Below are positions 33,877 to 42,732 of a DNA stretch of 64,000 nt, in pieces. Numbering within the stretch: the stretch's first letter is position 1; the number at the start of each line of letters is the position of its first letter. This DNA is from Comamonas sp. Y33R10-2 (GTDB taxonomy: Bacteria; Pseudomonadota; Gammaproteobacteria; Burkholderiales; Burkholderiaceae_C). The stretch is from the NCBI RefSeq assembly GCF_019355935.1, contig NZ_CP079925.1, forward strand, positions 620,001 to 684,000, written 5' to 3'. Position numbers and translations under genes: made by a program. Under the pieces are notes generated by a model. The model searched no databases, was not told the origin of the DNA, and saw only the letters and a list, made by a program, of their open reading frames with translations.

Positions 33877-34833
33877 TCAATCCTTGCAGGGGAAGCGCTC
33901 AGCCCAGTGGCGAGCTAAATCAATACGGCGGCACACCCACACCTTGTCGTGTTTCTGTATGTGATCGAGGAAGCGCTGCAGCGCAGTAATACGGCCGGGG
34001 CGGCCCAGCAGGCGGCAGTGCATGCCGATGCTCATCATCTTGGGGGCGTTGTCACCGTTTGCATCGCCTTCGGCATACAGAACATCGAAGGTGTCCTTCA
34101 GATACTGGAAGAAGGGATCGGCATACGAGTAACCCTGGGGCAGGGCAAAGCGCATGTCGTTGCAGTCCAGCGTGTAAGGCACGATCAGCTGGTTGTGGGT
34201 TCCGCCATCGGTCTTGGCAACCTTCATCCAGAAGGGCAGGTCTTCGCCGTAGTAATCACTGTCGTAAGTGAAGCGGCCTGTGTCGGCCACGATGCGATGG
34301 CTGTTAGGGCTGTCGCGTCCCGTGTACCAGCCCAGGCCGTGGTCACCGTCATGGCCGTACAGCTCTTCAAAAATCTCTACGCATTGCTGAAGGTGGGCGC
34401 GCTCTATCTCTTCGGGCACGTTCTGGTAGTGAATCCACTTCAGGCCGTGACAGGCCACTTCGTGGCCTAGCTCATCAAAGGCCTGAGCCAGTTCGCGGTG
34501 CTTTTGCAGGGCGGTTGCCACGCCAAACACGGTCAGTGGCAGGCCGCGCTTTTCAAACTCTTTGAGGATGCGCCACACGCCTACGCGTGAGCCGTATTCA
34601 TAGATGCCGTCCATGCTCATGTGACGGGCAGGGTAGCTGGCGGGGTTGAACATTTCCGACAGAAACTGCTCGCTACCCGCATCGCCGTGCAGCACATGGT
34701 TCTCACCGCCTTCTTCGTAGTTCAGCACGAACTGCACCGCCACGCGGGCTTTGCCCGGCCATTGCGGATGAGGCGTGTTGCGGCCATAACCAATCAGGTC
34801 GCGGGGGTAGGGGGCGGTGGAGTCGTAAATCAT
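33877..34833 (-). CDS. puuE: Allantoinase PuuE (polysaccharide-deacetylase fold)
   Basis: Hydrolyses S-allantoin to allantoate without the metal-amidohydrolase fold of classical allantoinase. The 318-residue protein begins YPRDLIGYGRNTPHPQWPG, then RVAVQFVLNYEEGGEN, VGVWRILKEFEKRGLPLTVFG and GHEVACHGLKWI, all typical of PuuE and the related NodB-like domain. The C-terminus has MSIGMHCRLLGRPGR. It overlaps the GntR regulator stop by 4 nt and is followed after 7 bp by the uraD-allC fusion, so the three are probably one operon. Confidence 0.94.
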   Translation of the reverse strand: MIYDSTAPYPRDLIGYGRNTPHPQWPGKARVAVQFVLNYEEGGENHVLHGDAGSEQFLSEMFNPASYPARHMSMDGIYEYGSRVGVWRILKEFEKRGLPLTVFGVATALQKHRELAQAFDELGHEVACHGLKWIHYQNVPEEIERAHLQQCVEIFEELYGHDGDHGLGWYTGRDSPNSHRIVADTGRFTYDSDYYGEDLPFWMKVAKTDGGTHNQLIVPYTLDCNDMRFALPQGYSYADPFFQYLKDTFDVLYAEGDANGDNAPKMMSIGMHCRLLGRPGRITALQRFLDHIQKHDKVWVCRRIDLARHWAERFPCKD

Positions 34834-35507
34834 AGGGATGCAGATGAAAGTGCCATCGACAAATCGTTAGTAGGCAGCTCGCGCTCAAAGGTCAGGGCGG
34901 CTTCTACGTGGTCCAGGTGTTGTTGCATCAGCAGCACTGCATGCTCAACATCGCCAGCCGCTAGTGCGGCCACGATGACTGCATGCTCTTCATGCGAATG
35001 CTCGGCTGCTGAGGCCGACTGGTACATCAACGTGATCAACGCGCAGCGTGAAATCAGCTCGCCTAGCAACTGGGCCAGCACTTCGTTGCCCATGAGCTCG
35101 GCCATGCGCACGTGAAAGTCGCCCAGCAGCTCGGTGCGCTGGCCAACGTCGTTGGCTTCCATAGCTTTTTTCTCTGCGGCTACATGCTGCTTGAGCGCAC
35201 GAATTTTGGCGGCGGTGCTTTGCGCCATAAAGCTGCGCACCATCTCGGCTTCGAGCATGCGGCGCACGGCAAAGACTTGCCGCGCCTCATCCACGGAAGG
35301 AGTGGCGACAAAAGCGCCACGTGCGGGCTCGAGTTTGATGAGCTTGTTTTGCGAGAGCTGAAACAAGGCTTGGCGAACCAAGGTGCGAGAAACGCCGAAG
35401 TGATCGGCTAGTTTTTGCTCAGCTAATTTTGCGCCAGGCATGAGGCGATGTTCGACGATAGCCTTGGTCAGGCTATCAACAATGAAACTGGTAGTGGACG
35501 TTTCCAT
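34830..35507 (-). CDS. GntR-family (FCD) transcriptional regulator of the ureide cluster
   Basis: A 225-residue repressor-type protein. The winged helix-turn-helix is at the N-terminus (KLAEQKLADHFGVSRTLVRQ); the FCD ligand domain follows, with metal-binding-type His/Asp residues in DFHVRMAELMGN and HEEHAVIVAAL. The ATG at 35507 is preferred; the frame is open for 13 more codons back into the palindrome at 35537-35546. It is the first gene of the minus-strand operon and divergent from hyi. It probably represses both directions until a pathway intermediate binds. Confidence 0.88.
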   Translation of the reverse strand: METSTTSFIVDSLTKAIVEHRLMPGAKLAEQKLADHFGVSRTLVRQALFQLSQNKLIKLEPARGAFVATPSVDEARQVFAVRRMLEAEMVRSFMAQSTAAKIRALKQHVAAEKKAMEANDVGQRTELLGDFHVRMAELMGNEVLAQLLGELISRCALITLMYQSASAAEHSHEEHAVIVAALAAGDVEHAVLLMQQHLDHVEAALTFERELPTNDLSMALSSASL

Positions 35508-35536
35508 CGGTCCATCATAGCGGCTACAAATTGGTT

Positions 35537-35546
35537 TTGTATACAA
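35537..35546. promoter_or_regulatory. Candidate GntR/FCD operator in the divergent ureide promoter region
   Basis: The perfect 10-bp palindrome TTGTATACAA lies 30 bp upstream of the GntR gene and 115 bp upstream of hyi. It has the spacing and TNGT/ACNA ends of FCD-subfamily operators, consistent with autoregulation. Confidence 0.6.
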
Positions 35547-35660
35547 TTAATGTCCACGATGTATGGTGATTTTTGATGCAAGATGCAGAAAATCGTTCTC
35601 AATTTGTTTGATCTGCTAAGAGACGCTGTTGATGACTAAGCATTTTTGGAGGTTCTGGTT

Positions 35661-36443
35661 ATGCCCCGTTTTGCCGCCAACCTGAGCATGTTGTTCACTG
35701 AGGTGGATTTTCTCGATCGATTTGAACGTGCTGCAAATGCTGGTTTTGAAGCGGTGGAGTTTCAGTTTCCCTATGCCTATACGGTGACTGAAATCAAGCA
35801 GCGCTTGGATGCGACAGGCTTGCAGGTCGTTTTGCACAACTTGCCTGCAGGCGACTGGGATGCAGGAGAGCGCGGCATTGCGTGTGACCCGAATCGCGTC
35901 GACGAGTTTCGCGCAGGTGTTGCCAATGCTGTGACCTACGCATGCGCTTTAGGTGTGCCTCAACTGAACTGCTTGGCTGGCAAGGTTTGCGCCGGCATCG
36001 ATCCTGTTGTGCTACGCCACACTTTCGTGGAGAACCTACGCTTTGCGGCGGCTGCTTTGAGCGACGCGAACATCCGCCTGCTGATCGAGCCCATCAACTG
36101 CTTCGATATTCCCGGTTTTTACCTGAACCGCACGGATGAGGTGCTATCCATTCTTGACGAAGTCGGTGCGCCTAACGCCTTTGTGCAATACGACATTTAC
36201 CACGCACAGCGCACCGAAGGTGAGTTGGCGGCTACTCTCCAAATGCAGCTGCACCGCATTGGACATATTCAGCTGGCGGATAACCCCGGTCGCAACGAAC
36301 CGGGAACGGGAGAGATTAACTACCCATTCTTGTTCGCGCACCTAGACCGTATTGGCTACGGAGGCTGGATTGGCTGCGAGTACAAGCCTGCGGGCAACAC
36401 GGAGGCTGGCTTGGGCTGGCTGGAAAAGTGGATGACTCAATGA
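35661..36443 (+). CDS. hyi: Hydroxypyruvate isomerase
   Basis: A TIM-barrel isomerase (AP-endonuclease-2 superfamily) that interconverts hydroxypyruvate and tartronate semialdehyde. At 260 residues it matches the family. Recognisable segments are MPRFAANLSMLFTEVDFLDRF, GFEAVEFQFPY, LLIEPINCFDIPGF with the metal-binding Glu, QYDIYHAQRTEGEL, GHIQLADNPGRNEPGTGEI and GCEYKPAG. GGAGG stands 8 nt before the ATG at 35661. In the ureide pathway it handles glyoxylate after carboligation; no glyoxylate carboligase is in this window. Confidence 0.93.
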   Translation: MPRFAANLSMLFTEVDFLDRFERAANAGFEAVEFQFPYAYTVTEIKQRLDATGLQVVLHNLPAGDWDAGERGIACDPNRVDEFRAGVANAVTYACALGVPQLNCLAGKVCAGIDPVVLRHTFVENLRFAAAALSDANIRLLIEPINCFDIPGFYLNRTDEVLSILDEVGAPNAFVQYDIYHAQRTEGELAATLQMQLHRIGHIQLADNPGRNEPGTGEINYPFLFAHLDRIGYGGWIGCEYKPAGNTEAGLGWLEKWMTQ

Positions 36444-36577
36444 ACTGCCGTCATCCAAGCGGGCATGACTCAAAAATTTTGAGATCAACGAATGATGGAT
36501 GCGCGTGGATGCGCTTTTAGAAGCAAAACGTTTGATGTAAACAAGGGCAGTTGAAAACTGCCGAAGAGGAGATTCCC

Positions 36578-36928
36578 ATGGGCCTGAGCACCCACGTTCT
36601 AGACACTATGAATGGCTGCCCTGCTGCAGGCATGGCCGTTGAACTATTTTCGATTGACGGTCACAGCGCTACTTTGGTGAAAAGCTTAACGTTGAACCAC
36701 GATGGCCGAACTGATGCGCCTTTGTTCGATAACAGCACTCTCAAGATTGGCACTTACCGCCTAACTTTTGATGTGGCAGCTTACTTCAAGGCGCGTGGAG
36801 TTGAGCTGCCTGAGCCGAATTTTCTGGGCAAAGTCAGCCTAGACTTTGGCGTGGCAAACCCGGCCCAGCATTACCACGTGCCGTTGTTGGTGAGCCCTTG
36901 GAGCTATTCAACCTATCGCGGCTCTTAA
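36578..36928 (+). CDS. uraH: 5-hydroxyisourate hydrolase (transthyretin-like)
   Basis: Opens the ring of 5-hydroxyisourate to give OHCU, the UraD substrate. The 116-residue protein has the family's N-terminal LSTHVLDTMNGCPAAGM, an internal NHDGRTDAPL with catalytic Arg, HYHVPLLVSPWSYSTYRGS at the end and the signature C-terminal YRGS tetrapeptide. GAGGAGA precedes the ATG at 36578. There is no signal peptide, so it is the cytoplasmic type. It follows hyi by 134 bp. Confidence 0.96.
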   Translation: MGLSTHVLDTMNGCPAAGMAVELFSIDGHSATLVKSLTLNHDGRTDAPLFDNSTLKIGTYRLTFDVAAYFKARGVELPEPNFLGKVSLDFGVANPAQHYHVPLLVSPWSYSTYRGS

Positions 36929-37043
36929 TCAAAGTTTCAGCTCAAAAAATGAGCAGCTTGTTTCCGTCATTAATTGGTTTCGGCGTAAAAATGGCTTCAT
37001 ACCAATGAATGACAGGCACAGGCTGCTATTGTTTTTAATAGGT

Positions 37044-37433
37044 TTATTTGCCTTTGGAATAAGCCATTGCAATAACCAGCGCGCTGACAAAGTAAAAAGC
37101 TTGTAACTCCAGAGCCCAGCCGCCGGAATTGTTCAGCATCAAAATCTGCTTGGTGTGCACTAGCGCAAATGCCACCACCATATTGATTGCAATCACCAGC
37201 GCCGCGGGTACGACCCATAAGCCAACCAGCAGCAGCAGCGGTGCAACCACCTCACCCAAGTAGACGGCGTAAGCGAGAAAGCTAGGAGCGCCAAGGTCTG
37301 TAATCTTGGCTTCAATGCTGCCAATGCCGAAGCGGATCTTGGCCCAGCCATGAAGCAGCATCAGCAAGGCTAGTGAAACACGCAGCAACACCAAAGCTGC
37401 TTTGGGATGGTGAAAGTAATTCCAGAACTTCAT
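37044..37433 (-). CDS. DoxX-family membrane protein
   Basis: A 129-residue inner-membrane protein with four predicted helices. The family pattern appears as LVLLRVSLALLMLLHGWAKI, then FLAYAVYLGEVVAPLLLLVGLW and ALELQAFYFVSALVIA. DoxX/DoxD-like proteins are found in thiosulfate:quinone oxidoreductase and in many small membrane proteins of unknown role; no such context exists here. Function not assignable. Confidence 0.88.
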   Translation of the reverse strand: MKFWNYFHHPKAALVLLRVSLALLMLLHGWAKIRFGIGSIEAKITDLGAPSFLAYAVYLGEVVAPLLLLVGLWVVPAALVIAINMVVAFALVHTKQILMLNNSGGWALELQAFYFVSALVIAMAYSKGK

Positions 37434-37770
37434 GAGCTTCCTGTCATCAACGCTGTGGGCACATCAACAATGCTAGCGCCAATTTCAATGGGAGTCAGAC
37501 ATTGCTTAATCTTTGCACAGGATTATTGATGCTGAATAAATCTGACAATGATGTAAGTATTTTTAGACAACTTGTTTTTCTCTTTGTAGGTCAAGCGCGC
37601 AACCTAGTTTTGTGAGACGCCTTGTTGAGAGTCCTCGCACTAGGATTAATGCAACCCTGTATCTGGCAGCTCTTTTATCGGGGGGTGTAAAAGAGCACAT
37701 CAATGTTGGATTGCAGGATCTTTTATTTATTAAATGTCTAAGCACATTCATCCCACGAAAGGACCTCGGT

Positions 37771-38355
37771 ATGCGTCAAATTTCTATGCGTTCTATTGCT
37801 GTGGCTGTTGCTGTGACTGCAGGTGCAATGGCCATGACGGCTTGCACAACGACTAAGCCTGAGACCTCATCGGCCCCACGCGCTGATGCGACTACGGTGA
37901 ATACGCGTGCTAATGCGGCCCTCGAGCGCCTGTATCAGACTGCACCAGGCTCTAAAGAAATGGTGCAGCGTGCCAAAGGCGTGCTGATTTTCCCATCGGT
38001 TATTGGCGGTAGTTTTGTCGTGGGCGTAGAGCATGGTCGCGGTGTACTGCGCGTGGGTAATCAAAACCGTGGCAACTACAGCACAACCGGTGCATCTATT
38101 GGCTGGCAAGCTGGCGGCCAATCTAAAGCGGTGATTTATGTGTTCAACACCCAAGAGGCGCTGAACAAGTTCCTCAACAGCGATGGCTGGTCTGTGGGTG
38201 CGGATGCAACAGTGGCTGCCGGCAAGATCGGCGCCAATGGCAGCGTGGACACGACAACGGTAAACGCACCGGTGACAAGTTATGTGTTGACTAATGCTGG
38301 CTTGGAAGCAGGTGTTTCGCTGCAAGGAACCAAGATCACCAAGATCGTCGAATAA
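37771..38355 (+). CDS. SYLF-domain lipoprotein (lipid-binding, YSC84-like)
   Basis: A 194-residue envelope lipoprotein. The signal peptide ends at MTAC, a lipobox-like site (MAMTAC, Cys near residue 21). The mature part is a SYLF/Ysc84 actin-binding-domain homologue: LYQTAPGSKEMVQRAKGVLIFPSV, GGSFVVGVEHGRGVL, SIGWQAGGQSKAVIYVFNT and SDGWSVGADA. Bacterial members are thought to bind phosphoinositides or lipids. GAAAGGA precedes the ATG at 37771; a longer frame upstream lacks a signal. Role in this organism unknown. Confidence 0.88.
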   Translation: MRQISMRSIAVAVAVTAGAMAMTACTTTKPETSSAPRADATTVNTRANAALERLYQTAPGSKEMVQRAKGVLIFPSVIGGSFVVGVEHGRGVLRVGNQNRGNYSTTGASIGWQAGGQSKAVIYVFNTQEALNKFLNSDGWSVGADATVAAGKIGANGSVDTTTVNAPVTSYVLTNAGLEAGVSLQGTKITKIVE

Positions 38356-38446
38356 GCATTGTTGGGTTGTGGTGCTACCTGTTGCATCCCGACTTTCAGA
38401 GGAGCATCAACATGACTCTTAGTTGATAAGTCTCTTTGAAAAATAT

Positions 38447-38526
38447 AGCTGCCTGTGCTGGCTATCTATTGGTTTTAGATGTTGATTCATCTGAGACACA
38501 TGGACTGAAAGCGCAGGCAGCTTTTT
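38447..38526 (+). repeat. Inverted repeat with T tail after the SYLF gene
   Basis: AGCTGCCTGTGC (38447-38458) pairs with GCGCAGGCAGCT (38511-38522) in 11 of 12 positions, and TTTTT follows directly. The arms carry the ATAGC/AGCTGC core of the other intergenic palindromes of this window. It can act as a terminator on the plus strand. Confidence 0.6.
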
Positions 38527-38559
38527 ATTTGATAGCGTTGAAAGCAGCTGCAGGCGTTT

Positions 38560-38675
38560 AGAGCCGCTAACGCAACCCTTGATACGTCGTTGCTTCGCCT
38601 TGTCGTACGCATGTACTGCCTGCGGCTTCGCGCCTCGCCTCAAACGCACACCTTCGGTTTGCTGGGTGATGCTAG
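38560..38675. repeat. Possible diverged copy of the structured intergenic repeat
   Basis: This GC-rich stretch between the SYLF gene and YkgJ shares short ordered motifs (CGTCGTTGC, CCTTGT, ACTGC) with the complement of the interior of the 264-bp element at 60379-60642. The terminal GGGTCT ends are not seen here. No coding pattern. Confidence 0.3.
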
Positions 38676-38681
38676 CCGTTC

Positions 38682-39047
38682 TTAAGCCGCTTGCAGCCAA
38701 GGCGTGACTTCTTGTTCAGCTAAAGCAGGTAGGTTTAATTTCGTACGCGTATCGTGGCAGCCGTACGAGGCAAAAGGAAAATCCCGGCAAGGGCTTGAGC
38801 GCTGTTCATAAATGCCGCAGCCAATGCAGCCTTCACCCACCTCAGGCAATTCGCGCAGGGCTGCACAACGTACCGGATAGCGCTCGGTGCCATTCATGCG
38901 GGCACGGTTGCCGTTACCAGGGACGTCATGAGTAAGTGCATCGGGCACGGAGCCACCCATGGATTGCAGCTCATAAATGGAAAACTCCACGCGGTAGTTC
39001 TGGCAGCAGGCGCCGCAGCTTAAGCATGGGTGAATAGTTTCAGTCAT
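38682..39047 (-). CDS. YkgJ-family cysteine-cluster protein
   Basis: A 121-residue cytoplasmic protein with a CxxCxxCC cluster near the N-terminus (CLSCGACCQNYRV), further cysteines in GCIGCGIYEQRSSPCRDFPF and a last one in YGCHD. This is the YkgJ / CxxCxxCC family, presumed to bind zinc or an iron-sulfur cluster; the biochemical role is unknown. No partner gene adjoins it. Confidence 0.88.
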   Translation of the reverse strand: MTETIHPCLSCGACCQNYRVEFSIYELQSMGGSVPDALTHDVPGNGNRARMNGTERYPVRCAALRELPEVGEGCIGCGIYEQRSSPCRDFPFASYGCHDTRTKLNLPALAEQEVTPWLQAA

Positions 39048-39080
39048 TGTTTTTCTTCAAAATCAGGCATCGCGGGCACG

Positions 39081-39108
39081 CCGTCCTCTTTTTAAAGGAC
39101 GGTTTTTT
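39081..39108 (+). terminator. Terminator-like hairpin on the plus strand without an upstream plus-strand gene
   Basis: CCGTCC / GGACGG with a 10-nt loop and a following TTTTTT run. On the plus strand no coding gene ends before it; YkgJ, to its left, runs the other way. It might end a small non-coding transcript. Confidence 0.5.
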
Positions 39109-39354
39109 GCAGATGAATGAAGCGCAAGCGTCAGTAGACGCTTGGCTTCGGTGCCTGGGTCGCTAGGTGTGACCTTGAAGAAACTTCAGATAGAAAGTAT
39201 GAATGCGCACATACAAAGAGCGCACTCTGGCCGCAAAGCGCTTGAGCGGGCCATAGCAAGAGGGTATGCGTGCGTGGCGGGATGCGTGGGGCTGGCGCAG
39301 GGCGCTGGCGCCAAAGCTGTGCCTGATCCCTGAGGCTGCGCGACGCACAAAAGC
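39109..39354. other. Intergenic region between YkgJ and argF
   Basis: Contains an 8-bp perfect hairpin CAAGCGTC / GACGCTTG (39125-39144, 4-nt loop). Short frames on both strands look non-coding. Nothing else recognised. Confidence 0.4.
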
Positions 39355-39393
39355 AAACACCGCCTGCGGGTGTGGTACCAGCAAGCGGTGTTT
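39355..39393 (-). terminator. Hairpin downstream of argF
   Basis: AAACACCGC / GCGGTGTTT with a 21-nt loop, 60 bp past the argF stop on the minus strand; only three T follow. Confidence 0.55.
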
Positions 39394-39452
39394 GAATGGT
39401 GTATGACTCAAGTGCATGGAATAGTTAAATGCAAATGAGTCATGTATATGAA

Positions 39453-40376
39453 TTAGTCTGGCTGGCGACCCAGCAGCAGGTATTCCATCAGTGCTTTTTG
39501 CACATGCATGCGGTTTTCCGCTTCATCCCAGACCACGGATTGCGGGCCGTCGATGACTTCGGCCTCCACTTCCTCGCCGCGGTGGGCGGGCAGGCAATGC
39601 ATAAACAGGGCGTCAGTCTTGGCGGATGCCATCATTTCAGCATCAACGCACCAGTCGGCAAACGCCTTCTTGCGTGCTTCGTTCTCGGCTTCATAGCCCA
39701 TGCTGGTCCACACATCGGTGGTGACCAGATCAGCACCCTTGCAGGCTTCGAGTGGGTCTTTGAACACTTTGTAGCAGCCAGGGTTAACTGCCTTGCCGTT
39801 GAAGGCCAGTTGCTCGTCCACTTCGTAGCCACCGGGTGTGCTGACGTGAACCGTGAAGCCCAGTAGATCAGCCGCTTGCAGCCAAGTGTTTGCCATGTTG
39901 TTACCGTCACCTACCCAGGCCACCACCTTGCCCTTGATAGAGCCGCGGTGCTCAATGAAGGTGAAGATGTCGGCCAAAATTTGGCAGGGGTGAAACTCGT
40001 TGGTCAGGCCGTTGATGACGGGCACGCGCGAGTATTCGGCAAAGCGCTCAATCTTGTCTTGGCCAAAGGTGCGAATCATCACCAAATCGGTCATGCGGCT
40101 GATAACGCGGGCGCTGTCCTCAATGGGCTCGGAGCGGCCTAGCTGGCTGTCGCCTGTGGTCAGGTGAACCACGGAGCCGCCCAACTGGTACATACCGGCT
40201 TCAAAGCTGACACGGGTGCGTGTGCTGGCTTTTTCGAAAATCATGGCCATGGTGCGGTCCACCAAGGTGTGATGCTTTTCGTAGCCCTTGAACTTTTTCT
40301 TGATCAAGGCGGCGCGCGCCAGCAGGTAGTCGTATTCGTCTGCGGTGAAGTCGCTAAATTGCAGGTAATGCTTCAT
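39453..40376 (-). CDS. argF: Ornithine carbamoyltransferase
   Basis: Makes citrulline from ornithine and carbamoyl phosphate in arginine synthesis. The 307-residue protein has the carbamoyl-phosphate motif STRTR at 51-55, FHPCQILAD, the ornithine-side GDGNNMANTW and the active-site loop MHCLPAHRGEEV. The start is the ATG at 40376, preceded by AAGGAA; the frame continues 12 codons further, into the end of argD. It is 32 bp downstream of argD, an argD-argF operon. Confidence 0.96.
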   Translation of the reverse strand: MKHYLQFSDFTADEYDYLLARAALIKKKFKGYEKHHTLVDRTMAMIFEKASTRTRVSFEAGMYQLGGSVVHLTTGDSQLGRSEPIEDSARVISRMTDLVMIRTFGQDKIERFAEYSRVPVINGLTNEFHPCQILADIFTFIEHRGSIKGKVVAWVGDGNNMANTWLQAADLLGFTVHVSTPGGYEVDEQLAFNGKAVNPGCYKVFKDPLEACKGADLVTTDVWTSMGYEAENEARKKAFADWCVDAEMMASAKTDALFMHCLPAHRGEEVEAEVIDGPQSVVWDEAENRMHVQKALMEYLLLGRQPD

Positions 40377-40408
40377 TCGAAATTCCTTGTGTGTTCCGGC
40401 GGCTGAGT

Positions 40409-41605
40409 TCAAGCGGCCAAAACAGCTTGAATCAGGGGCTTGAGCTTGACGACGATTTCGTCAGCTTCGGCCTTGCTCAGAATCAGTGGGGGCACCAAAC
40501 GGACCACGGTGTCAGCGGTCACGCTCAGCAGCAGGCCGGCTTCAGCAGCTTGGCCAATCAACTGGCCGCAGGGCTTGGTCAGCTCCAGGCCAATCATCAA
40601 GCCTTGGCCGCGCACTTCTACATAACCGTCAAGGCTGCTCAGTGCGGCGTGTAGTTGTGCTTTTAAGTACTCGCCCACTTCGGTGGTGTGCGCCAGCAGG
40701 CCATCTTCTTCCATGATACGGATGGTTTCAACGCCAGCGCGCATGGACAAAGGGTTGCCACCAAAAGTGGAGCCATGGTTGCCTGCCGTCAGCACCTTGG
40801 CTGCGGCATTGTGTGCCACCACAGCGCCCACGGGCACGCCAGAGCCCAGCCCCTTGGCCAAGGTCATCACATCAGGGGTAATGCCGGCCCATTGGTGAGC
40901 AAACCATTTGCCAGTGCGACCCATGCCGGCTTGCACTTCGTCCATCATGAGCAGCCAGCCCTTGGCGTCGCACAGCTCGCGCACTTGCTTGAGGTAGTCG
41001 GCACGCATGGGGTGCAGGCCGCCTTCGCCTTGAATAGGCTCCATCAAAACGGCGACGATGTTGGGATTGCCTTCGGTGGCATTGACTAATGCTTCGAAAT
41101 CATTGGGCGCGATGCGGGTAAAGCCATCCAGCAGGGAGCCGAAGCCGTCGCGGACCTTGGGGTTGGCGGTGGCGCTCATGGTGGCGATAGAGCGGCCATG
41201 GAAAGCGTGGTCGTAAACCACGATCTCTGGCTTGGCAATGCCCTTATCCACGCCGTACTTGCGGGCGATCTTGATGGCAGCTTCGTTAGCTTCCAGGCCG
41301 GTGTTGCAAAAGAACACATTGGTCATGCCCGAGCGTTCAGTCAGCAGTTTGGCCAGAGTTTCTTGGCCGGGCACGTGGTAGTAGTTGGAGGTGTGGATCA
41401 GCTTGGCAACTTGATCTTGCAGCGCGGGAACCAGCTTGGGGTGGTTGTGACCCAATGTGTTCACGGCAATGCCGCCCAGAGCATCCAGGTACTCTTTGCC
41501 ATTCACGTCCCAAACGCGGCAGCCCTGGCCTCGCTCCAGCGCGATAGAAACGCGGCCGTAGGTGGGCATAACGTGGGGCGAAGCTGCCTCGATGAAAGCG
41601 GTCAT
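40409..41605 (-). CDS. argD: Acetylornithine aminotransferase
   Basis: A class III PLP aminotransferase that converts N-acetylglutamate semialdehyde to N-acetylornithine; it may also act in lysine synthesis as succinyl-DAP aminotransferase. The 398-residue protein has the PLP pocket NTGLEANEAAIK, YDHAFHGRS, MDEVQAGMGRTGKW and the Schiff-base Lys251 in LAKGLGSG. AGGAGA precedes the ATG. It is first in the argD-argF operon and divergent from the DUF3579 gene. Confidence 0.95.
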   Translation of the reverse strand: MTAFIEAASPHVMPTYGRVSIALERGQGCRVWDVNGKEYLDALGGIAVNTLGHNHPKLVPALQDQVAKLIHTSNYYHVPGQETLAKLLTERSGMTNVFFCNTGLEANEAAIKIARKYGVDKGIAKPEIVVYDHAFHGRSIATMSATANPKVRDGFGSLLDGFTRIAPNDFEALVNATEGNPNIVAVLMEPIQGEGGLHPMRADYLKQVRELCDAKGWLLMMDEVQAGMGRTGKWFAHQWAGITPDVMTLAKGLGSGVPVGAVVAHNAAAKVLTAGNHGSTFGGNPLSMRAGVETIRIMEEDGLLAHTTEVGEYLKAQLHAALSSLDGYVEVRGQGLMIGLELTKPCGQLIGQAAEAGLLLSVTADTVVRLVPPLILSKAEADEIVVKLKPLIQAVLAA

Positions 41606-41842
41606 TGCAAGAATCTCCTAGAAAAGCAAGGTCAGTGGTGCGCAAGGCACCTTAAAAATGCGAGGTTTGATTTTAGAGTGCCTAGATAACCCCAACATTG
41701 CGGATTACGCATCGTTGCCATGCAATGGGCCTAGGTCATTGTCGGGTTGATGGTTTGGCTCTTATATAAGAGTTAGAATAATTCATTAAGCCTGTTGGTA
41801 GAGATCCTGCCCAGTGGCTCGGTCTTATTTAGCGAATATTTG

Positions 41843-42163
41843 ATGGTTACCCCTTCCAGCAAAGAACTGTTCATCATGGGTATGACCCATGCCGGCAAAA
41901 CTTTTCGACCCAGCGACTGGGCCGAGCGCTTGGCTGGGGTGATGAGCCAGTTTCGCCCCGGAGGCGCCTGTGCCGGTAGTCATTTGAGCTACTCACCTTG
42001 GTGTGTACCCACCGTGATGAATGGCACCAAGTGCGTAGTTATCAACCGTGATCTGCGCGACTATGAGCCCATGGCCTGGGACTTCTGCCTGAACTTTGCC
42101 AAGGACAATGATCTGCAAGTGGCTGAAGCTTGTCTGATTCCTGATGGTCCTAAGAAAGCCTGA
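41843..42163 (+). CDS. DUF3579 protein
   Basis: A 106-residue cytoplasmic protein of the DUF3579 family, which in betaproteobacteria commonly lies beside argD and rpsT, as here. Typical segments are KTFRPSDWAERLAGVMSQF, LSYSPWCVPTVMNGTKCVVI and EPMAWDFCLNFAKDN. The ATG at 41843 gives the usual length; a TTG at 41795 would add 16 residues. Neither has a good ribosome-binding site. Function unknown. Confidence 0.88.
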   Translation: MVTPSSKELFIMGMTHAGKTFRPSDWAERLAGVMSQFRPGGACAGSHLSYSPWCVPTVMNGTKCVVINRDLRDYEPMAWDFCLNFAKDNDLQVAEACLIPDGPKKA

Positions 42164-42177
42164 TAGGCTTTCTTTTT
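42152..42177 (+). terminator. Terminator overlapping the DUF3579 stop codon
   Basis: AAGAAAGCC / GGCTTTCTT with a 5-nt loop and TTTTT tail; the TGA stop codon is in the loop. Confidence 0.8.
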
Positions 42178-42195
42178 AAAACCGAGAAATGAACG

Positions 42196-42218
42196 AACGC
42201 ACAAAGGTGCGTTTTTTT
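42196..42218 (+). terminator. Second terminator in tandem behind the DUF3579 gene
   Basis: AACGCAC / GTGCGTT with loop AAAG and seven T. It follows the first terminator by 18 bp. Confidence 0.8.
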
Positions 42219-42337
42219 ATATCTGCACTTCTGTGAGGTCTGGTTCAGCAAAGTGGCTGCAAGCAGGAGCCGCCTTGCAGTGATGCATTTGTTCTCTAAG
42301 GTTAGGAATAAAGCACTTCAAAGGGGTAAACGCCCAC

Positions 42338-42363
42338 AAAAAAACCGCCCTGAGGCGGTTTTG
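42338..42363 (-). terminator. Terminator of rpsT
   Basis: On the minus strand AAAACCGCC / GGCGGTTTT with loop TCAG and a run of seven T. Confidence 0.85.
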
Positions 42364-42438
42364 ATGTTTTTTTGCTGACAGCGCACCCATTACAAACGGC
42401 AGATGACCGAAGTCATCCGTGCTTGGGTTTTGCCGGTA

Positions 42439-42732
42439 TTAAGCGGCGAGTGCCAGGGTCTTCACCTTGGCAGACAGACGGCTCTTATCGCGAGCTGCCT
42501 TGTTCTTGTGGAAGATGCCCTTGTCGGCGATCAAATCGATCACGGACTGAGCCTTGGCAAACAGTTCAGCTGCCTTAGTCTTGTCGCCGGCCACAACAGC
42601 CTTTTCGACATTCTTAACAGCAGTGCGGTACTTGGAACGCAGCGAAGTGTTCGCAGCGTTCAGCTTGATGGTTTGGCGAGCGCGCTTGCGGCCGGAGGCC
42701 AAGCGGGGGTTCTTTTTGGCTTTAGTTGCCAT
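42439..42732 (-). CDS. rpsT: 30S ribosomal protein S20
   Basis: A small basic primary-binding protein of the 30S subunit, 97 residues. The N-terminus is [20 protein letters not shown], and [19 protein letters not shown] near the end is the family signature. An AAGGAAT site precedes the ATG. Monocistronic between DUF3579 and the divergent murJ, the usual betaproteobacterial arrangement. Confidence 0.98.
   Translation of the reverse strand: MATKAKKNPRLASGRKRARQTIKLNAANTSLRSKYRTAVKNVEKAVVAGDKTKAAELFAKAQSVIDLIADKGIFHKNKAARDKSRLSAKVKTLALAA

Noticed and set aside
39142..39417. Two short overlapping frames (63 and 84 codons) between YkgJ and argF
   Set aside because: No ribosome sites, no protein-like composition, and they cover hairpins including the probable argF terminator.
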